Shown piece by piece: positions 5,348-8,613 of a DNA stretch of 8,613 bases (its first letter is position 1; each line of letters opens with the position of its first letter). The notes beneath the pieces are model-generated. The model did not search any database. It had not been told where the DNA came from and worked only from the letters and a program-made list of their open reading frames with translations. Location of the stretch: contig CATLAS010000020.1 in NCBI GenBank assembly GCA_949878535.1, positions 1 through 8,613 of the forward strand, read 5' to 3'. A program made the position numbers and the translations under genes. The stretch is from an uncultured Eubacteriales bacterium. Lineage in GTDB: Bacteria; Bacillota; Clostridia; Oscillospirales; CAG-272.

Positions 5348-5473
5348 TGGGTTTTGCGCAGCAAAACTCGGAGGGATTGTTTAAGATATGCTGTCAATTT
5401 GTAAATCCTGCAAAATGATAGCAGGTACAATCCCTCACCCGCTACGCGGGAGCTCCCTTTACACAAGGGAGCC
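5326..5473. repeat. Dispersed palindromic repeat, copy D (complete)
   Basis: About 148 bp. The left end is GCCTCCCTTGTGCAAAGGGAGG, then comes a hairpin TTTTGC/GCAAAA (within GGGTTTTGCGCAGCAAAACTC), then GGGATTGT. The core TTTGTAAATCCTGCAAAATG is shared with copy A. The right half has ACAATCCC, CCCGC/GCGGG, and the end GCTCCCTTTACACAAGGGAGCC. It lies between convergent genes, and each end is followed outward by T residues in the relevant strand, so it works as a two-way terminator. Confidence 0.85.
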
Positions 5474-5478
5474 TTTTT
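5452..5478 (+). terminator. Intrinsic terminator for plus-strand transcription (right end of repeat D)
   Basis: GCTCCCTT and AAGGGAGC form an eight-bp stem around a short TACAC loop, followed by CTTTTT. It would terminate the RHH transcript from 5132. Confidence 0.7.
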
Positions 5479-5493
5479 GCTTGGTGGAGATTT

Positions 5494-6519
5494 TTAATTG
5501 AATTTATAAATCTTATGCACAAGGCGGTACATTCCGACGGTGGTTTTTCTACCGAGCTTTCCGGGAAGGTTCATAAATGCGGACAGGGAACTGTATTTTA
5601 GTTTCCGGTATGTGTGAATGTCCTGATCCCGCAGGAATTTCCAAAGCTCTCGCTGCTTTTCCAGATTTTCCTGGGTATTGCCGATCAGCAGAAACACGCA
5701 GCAAATATTGATCATCATGGCAAGTTCATGAAGCATATACCGATACAGGCGACGGTTGCTTAATTTGATCTGGTTCAGGTCGTGGCACTGAATCATCAGC
5801 TTGGCAACCTTAATCTGCTGGTCAATCCGTTTAATCATATTTTTTTCGCTGACAGACTGCTCATCGCTGCCGACATAATACAAATACAAGTCCAGATCCA
5901 TATAGTAAATCTGTTTTACATAGGGGAACGGCTCGTACATATACAGGTTGTCTACATAAAATGTATGCTTAGGCAATTCGATGCCATGCTCCCGCAGCAG
6001 TGCTGTACGATACACAACTGAATGCATCATAAGATACTGAGACGGACCAAACGGGCGGGTTTCCTCCCATGTGCACAGCCGTTCCTGGGGGAAGATGTGC
6101 TTATAGCTCATGGTGCGCCGGTCGCCGGTGTCGATGCGCACGTATACGTAGTTGCACACGTACATGTCTGCATCCTGTCCGTTTTGCACAGTTTCACGCA
6201 GACGGGTGAGAAATTTTGCAAGGGCGTCCGGATCCAGCCTGTCATCGGAATCGACCACCTTATAATACATTCCACGGGCGCCTCTCATACCTTGGTTGAC
6301 GCCTTCGCCATGGCCGCCGTTTTCCTGATGCACCGCCCGGATGATATCGGGATATTTACGGGCATACTCGTCGGCAACCTCGCCGGTGTTATCGGAGGAG
6401 CCATCGTTTACAATAATAATTTCAATATCGTCGCCAGCGCCCAGCAGGGAATCAATACAGTGATGCATAAAAGCGCCGGAATTATAACACGGAATTGCAA
6501 ATGTGATAAGTTTATCCAT
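5494..6519 (-). CDS. Family 2 glycosyltransferase
   Basis: A 341-residue GT-A fold enzyme that would transfer a sugar from a nucleotide-sugar to a cell-surface glycan or lipid carrier on the cytoplasmic face. The N-terminus LITFAIPCYNSGAFMHHCIDSLL is the classic start of family GT2, and IIIVNDGSSDNT (residues 34-45) supplies the nucleotide-binding Asp39. QENGGHGEGVNQGMRGARG (65-83) follows, and DSDD (90-93) is the metal-binding DxD motif. The C-terminal third contains a hydrophobic stretch, MMINICCVFLLIGN, possibly a membrane-facing helix. The start has AGGA seven nt upstream. The gene stands alone with its own promoter and ends at repeat D. No polysaccharide operon is visible, so acceptor and sugar cannot be assigned. 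Confidence 0.9.
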   Translation of the reverse strand: MDKLITFAIPCYNSGAFMHHCIDSLLGAGDDIEIIIVNDGSSDNTGEVADEYARKYPDIIRAVHQENGGHGEGVNQGMRGARGMYYKVVDSDDRLDPDALAKFLTRLRETVQNGQDADMYVCNYVYVRIDTGDRRTMSYKHIFPQERLCTWEETRPFGPSQYLMMHSVVYRTALLREHGIELPKHTFYVDNLYMYEPFPYVKQIYYMDLDLYLYYVGSDEQSVSEKNMIKRIDQQIKVAKLMIQCHDLNQIKLSNRRLYRYMLHELAMMINICCVFLLIGNTQENLEKQRELWKFLRDQDIHTYRKLKYSSLSAFMNLPGKLGRKTTVGMYRLVHKIYKFN

Positions 6520-6578
6520 GAAAGCTTCCTTTCTTCAGGCTGACGGAGATCCTTCCGGCAGCACAAGACATTACTTCT

Positions 6579-6607
6579 ATTATATATGCAAAGGTTTTAT
6601 AATGCAA
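6579..6607 (-). promoter_or_regulatory. Promoter of the glycosyltransferase gene
   Basis: On the minus strand TTGCAT (6607-6602) is followed after 17 bp by a perfect TATAAT (6584-6579). Transcription would start near 6572, giving a leader of about 50 nt. Confidence 0.6.
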
Positions 6608-6627
6608 GATTTTTTTGCCGATTGTTC

Positions 6628-6656
6628 TTGCGCTGTTTACACATTTCCTGTAAAAT
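6628..6656 (+). promoter_or_regulatory. Probable promoter of the flavin reductase-like gene
   Basis: TTGCGC (6628-6633) and TAAAAT (6651-6656) are separated by 17 bp; the -35 box is weak. It is divergent from the glycosyltransferase promoter, and no other candidate fits better before the ATG at 6700. Confidence 0.4.
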
Positions 6657-6699
6657 AAGGAAATAGGATGAAATAAACGGGAAAAGAGGATTTTTGCAT

Positions 6700-7305
6700 A
6701 TGTCTAAAACCACATGGAAGGGTGGGACGTTGCTGGGGCCGCTTCCGCCGACGCTGGTGACCTGCGGCACAATGGAAGAAGCGAACATTATAACGATTGC
6801 GTGGACGGGTATATGCAACACAATTCCTCCGAAAACATATATATCGGTACGTCCCCAGAGGCATTCCTATGAGATCATCAAAAACAGCGGGGAATTTGTG
6901 ATTCATCTTACGCCTGCATCATTGATCCGTGCGGCGGACTGGTGCGGAATTCATACCGGGCGTAAGGTGGATAAGTTTGCCCGGTGGGGGCTGAATAAGG
7001 AGCCAGCATCGGAGGTGGCGGTGCCGCTGATTGCCCAGTGTCCGCTGGCGCTGGAATGCAGGGTGGATCAGATTATACCGCTGGGCAGTCACGATATGTT
7101 TCTGGCAGATATTGTTGCGGTGGATGTGGAGGAATCTCTCATAGACGCATCCGGCAAGCTGCATTTGGAGCGTGCGGAGCTTGCTGCATTTGCCCACGGC
7201 GCGTACTATACTTTGGGAAAGCGTGTGGAATCCTTTGGATTTTCTGTACGAAAGAAGCATAAAAAGGGGCAAAACAAAGGAAACAGAAAAGGACGGAAAA
7301 ATTGA
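6700..7305 (+). CDS. Flavin reductase-like / flavoredoxin family protein
   Basis: A 201-residue FMN-binding split-barrel protein of the flavin reductase-like family (DIM6/NTAB type). Such proteins bind FMN and pass electrons from NAD(P)H or ferredoxin. Visible family features are LLGPLPPTLVTCG (residues 11-23), the strand NIITIAWTGICNTIPPKTYISVRP, SYEIIKNSGEFVIHL, and a later barrel segment, SHDMFLADIVAVDVE. A TTG six nt upstream is in frame but only three nt from the ribosome site. The ATG at 6700 has AGAGGA nine nt ahead and is preferred. The last ~17 residues (KKHKKGQNKGNRKGRKN) form a very basic tail beyond the usual family end. The stop codon overlaps the -35 box of the next gene. The electron donor and acceptor cannot be told from here. 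Confidence 0.87.
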   Translation: MSKTTWKGGTLLGPLPPTLVTCGTMEEANIITIAWTGICNTIPPKTYISVRPQRHSYEIIKNSGEFVIHLTPASLIRAADWCGIHTGRKVDKFARWGLNKEPASEVAVPLIAQCPLALECRVDQIIPLGSHDMFLADIVAVDVEESLIDASGKLHLERAELAAFAHGAYYTLGKRVESFGFSVRKKHKKGQNKGNRKGRKN

Positions 7306-7330
7306 CAAATATTTCTGTGTTTGATATACT
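7302..7330 (+). promoter_or_regulatory. Strong promoter of the membrane protein gene, -35 overlapping a stop codon
   Basis: TTGACA (7302-7307) and TATACT (7325-7330) are separated by exactly 17 bp. The TGA stop of the flavin reductase-like gene (7303-7305) lies inside the -35 box. Transcription would begin near 7337. A small hairpin CCGCT/AGCGG (7374-7390) sits directly before the ribosome site AAGGGAG of the next gene. Confidence 0.8.
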
Positions 7331-7405
7331 ATACTGATAAAGCTGGCTGTATTTTTCACAGAACAGTGGATTGCCGCTACTATGCAGCGGAAGGGAGATG
7401 GCTAT

Positions 7406-8158
7406 ATGACATATCCAAAAAGCGAACAAACGGATGAAGAAGTGCAGAAGTCGGCGGAAAGGTGCCGGCAGCATGTGCGGGATACGTTTGGTTCCTGCTT
7501 GTTCCGGTGCATATGTATACTGATGACAGCTACTGCATTTTTATATTTGTGCAGCGGCAGATTCGGATTGTTTTGGATTTTATTTTCCGTTGCAGGATGG
7601 ATAACCTGCGGCAGGCAGGTATCTCCGAAGCGGCGGGCGACAGGCATACGGTTTTACTGTGTGGCATTGAAAATTTTGCGCATTGTAATGTTGATTTTAT
7701 CCGGTATGTTTGGCGCACTTTCTATAGCCGTTTTAATCGTAGGGATGTTTACCGGAGACACTTGGCTGTGTTATTTGGCAGGAGTCAGTACGGAATATGG
7801 CGCGGGGATGATTCCGGTGGCGGCGCTTGGGCGGATGCTGAACGTTGTGCTGCCCCTTGGCGGGATGCTGGCTGTGGGTGTTGCCGCATTTGTACTGGCG
7901 GCAGTTGCAGCTGTCGTGTTTCTGTTGGCAAAGCTGGTGCAGCCTGTGCATGGATATATGGAAGGAATGCTGCGCGCGGCGATCGATGGGAAAGCGCAGC
8001 AGATGCAGGAATTTCGTACTGATGTAAGTTTAACGATTATGGGTGCAGTGCAGGGGATTTATGCGCTGACGTATATTAGTCAGAATATAATCGGGCTGTT
8101 TGCATCTTTGTGCGCATCGGCAGTGTTATTTATGTTTGCATGGCTGGTGCGGAAATAG
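7406..8158 (+). CDS. Polytopic membrane protein of unknown function
   Basis: A 250-residue protein I do not recognise. An upstream ATG at 7382 is in frame, but the one at 7406 (MTYPKSEQTDEEVQ) has GGGAG eight nt ahead and is preferred. The N-terminal ~30 residues are hydrophilic and charged. They are followed by CLFRCICILMTATAFLYLC and a second helix ending at WITCG, then a basic loop (RQVSPKRRATGIR), which suggests the positive-inside side. More helices follow: IVMLILSGMFGALSIAVLIVG, a long Ala/Val-rich pair, MLAVGVAAFVLAAVAAVVFLLAKL, then a hydrophilic segment with QQMQEFRTD and two closing helices ending AVLFMFAWLVRK. About six to seven membrane segments are likely. It has its own strong promoter and no obvious partner. 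There are no catalytic motifs. Confidence 0.8.
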   Translation: MTYPKSEQTDEEVQKSAERCRQHVRDTFGSCLFRCICILMTATAFLYLCSGRFGLFWILFSVAGWITCGRQVSPKRRATGIRFYCVALKILRIVMLILSGMFGALSIAVLIVGMFTGDTWLCYLAGVSTEYGAGMIPVAALGRMLNVVLPLGGMLAVGVAAFVLAAVAAVVFLLAKLVQPVHGYMEGMLRAAIDGKAQQMQEFRTDVSLTIMGAVQGIYALTYISQNIIGLFASLCASAVLFMFAWLVRK

Positions 8159-8175
8159 GGAATCGTAGAAATAAG

Positions 8176-8270
8176 AAGGCTCCCTGGCTGGAATGCCATA
8201 TCAAAAAGGCTCCCTTGTGCGGATTCACTGCGTGGCTCCATAGGGGGAGGCGGTGCGGAGTATAAATATA
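8176..8270. repeat. Scattered fragments of palindromic repeat ends
   Basis: AAGGCTCCC occurs at 8176, 8206 and 8272, the first two followed by decayed end sequence (for example TTGTGCGGATTCACTGCGTGG, then TAGGGGGAGGCGG). These look like broken left ends of the dispersed element just downstream of the membrane protein gene. No gene is supported in 8159-8613. Confidence 0.5.
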
Positions 8271-8454
8271 AAAGGCTCCCCCAGCAAAGGGAGATGGCGC
8301 GGAATATTAAAAAAGTAAAGGTTTCCCCAGCAAAGGGAGGTAGCGCGGAATATCCAAAAAGTAAAGGTTTCCCCAGCAAAGGGAGATAGCGCGGAATATC
8401 CAAAAAGTAAAGGTTTCCCCAGCAAAAGGAGGTAGCGCGAAGCACAAATAAAAA
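8271..8454. repeat. 46-bp tandem repeat array, four units, derived from repeat end
   Basis: Units start at 8271, 8317, 8363 and 8409, each 46 bp. Each reads AAAGG(C/T)T(C/T)CCCCAGCAAAGGGAG, then (A/G)T(G/A)GCGCGGAATAT, then an A-rich tail ending AGT. Units 2 and 3 are almost identical, while the outer ones diverge. The first part of each unit is a variant of the dispersed element end, so the array is a tandem amplification of an end plus spacer. There are no distinct spacers between conserved repeats, so it is not a CRISPR array. On the minus strand it gives a repetitive Leu/Phe-rich frame that is not credible as a gene. Confidence 0.85.
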
Positions 8455-8455
8455 A

Positions 8456-8609
8456 GGCCCCCTTGTGTAAAGGGGGCTCCCGCGTAAGCGGGTGGGGGAT
8501 TGTCTATATGGATCATTTTAGATAATCTGCAAATCGGTAGTATAAGCTTAACAATCCCCCAGTCAGCATCGCTACGCTTAGCTGACAGCCCCCTTTGCAC
8601 AAGGGGGCC
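8456..8609. repeat. Dispersed palindromic repeat, copy F (complete)
   Basis: About 154 bp. The ends GGCCCCCTTGTGTAAAGGGGG (8456-8476) and CCCCCTTTGCACAAGGGGGCC (8589-8609) differ by one base as inverted repeats. Internally there are CCCGC/GCGGG on the left, GTCAGC/GCTGAC on the right, and the inner pair GGGGATTGT/ACAATCCCC. The core ATCATTTTAGATAATCTGCAAATCGGTAG is oriented like copy B. The G-rich ends (CCCCC instead of CTCCC) changed together on both sides, keeping the pairing. On the minus strand the left end is followed by TTTTTT, making a terminator in that direction too. Confidence 0.85.
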
Positions 8610-8613
8610 TTTT
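8588..8613 (+). terminator. Terminator hairpin at the right end of repeat F
   Basis: CCCCCTT and AAGGGGG form a strong stem with a TGCAC loop, followed by CCTTTT up to the window edge. It is the first convincing stop signal for plus-strand transcription coming from 7330, about 430 nt after the membrane protein gene. Confidence 0.6.

Noticed and set aside
6022..6543. 173-codon plus-strand frame opposite the glycosyltransferase
   Set aside because: It is a shadow of a clear GT2 gene, without family resemblance or a ribosome site.
7462..8022. 186-codon plus-strand frame inside the membrane protein gene
   Set aside because: It is a Cys/Arg-rich shadow of the 7406-8158 gene with no start signal.
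8080..8445. Minus-strand frames over the 46-bp array (Leu/Phe/Gly-rich repetitive proteins)
   Set aside because: The protein repeats only mirror the tandem DNA repeat, run into the end of a real gene on the other strand, and have no ribosome site.
8176..8454. Possible CRISPR array
   Set aside because: The whole 46-bp period is conserved with no unique spacers, and no cas genes are nearby.

Overview
The window looks like a chromosomal stretch from a gut-type Clostridia (Bacillota), most probably Oscillospiraceae/Ruminococcaceae. This is inferred from the AG-rich ribosome binding sites, the sigma-A type promoters, a YtrA-type GntR/ABC operon, and many short palindromic repeats of the kind that litter genomes of that family. 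No rRNA, tRNA, CRISPR array or transposase gene was found.

Layout. Positions 1-160 hold the end of a dispersed palindromic repeat and a degenerate half copy. Positions 192-4091 on the minus strand form one operon read from right to left: a strong promoter, an inverted-repeat operator at the likely start site, a leader with two strong hairpins, a GntR/YtrA-type repressor, an ABC ATPase, a 164-nt structured gap, and a large ABC permease with an extracytoplasmic C-terminal half. Positions 4125-5473 are an accessory patch of tiny genes. A ribbon-helix-helix (RHH) regulator lies on the minus strand with a perfect 12-bp inverted repeat upstream. Two more RHH genes lie on the plus strand, with two broken or tiny reading frames between them. 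Copies of the palindromic repeat (4689-4843, 5036-5082, 5326-5473) separate these plus-strand genes.

The right half is ordinary housekeeping or accessory content. A family 2 glycosyltransferase (minus strand) is divergent from a flavin reductase-like FMN protein (plus). A polytopic membrane protein of unknown function (plus) follows, with a promoter whose -35 box overlaps the stop codon of the reductase gene. The end (8159-8613) is all repeat: fragments of repeat ends, a four-unit 46-bp tandem array, and a complete palindromic element ending in a T-run.

How the parts may work together. The GntR protein probably represses its own operon through the 4038-4060 operator until an envelope or antibiotic-type stress is sensed, and the ATPase/permease pair would then act. 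The minus-strand RHH protein probably regulates itself, and perhaps the divergent small genes, through the 4314-4350 inverted repeat. Several copies of the palindromic repeat carry terminator hairpins facing outward at their ends, so they can insulate neighbouring transcription units. The least explained parts are the small RHH cluster punctuated by repeats, the two matched hairpins in the GntR leader, and the compact three-way-junction fold between ATPase and permease.
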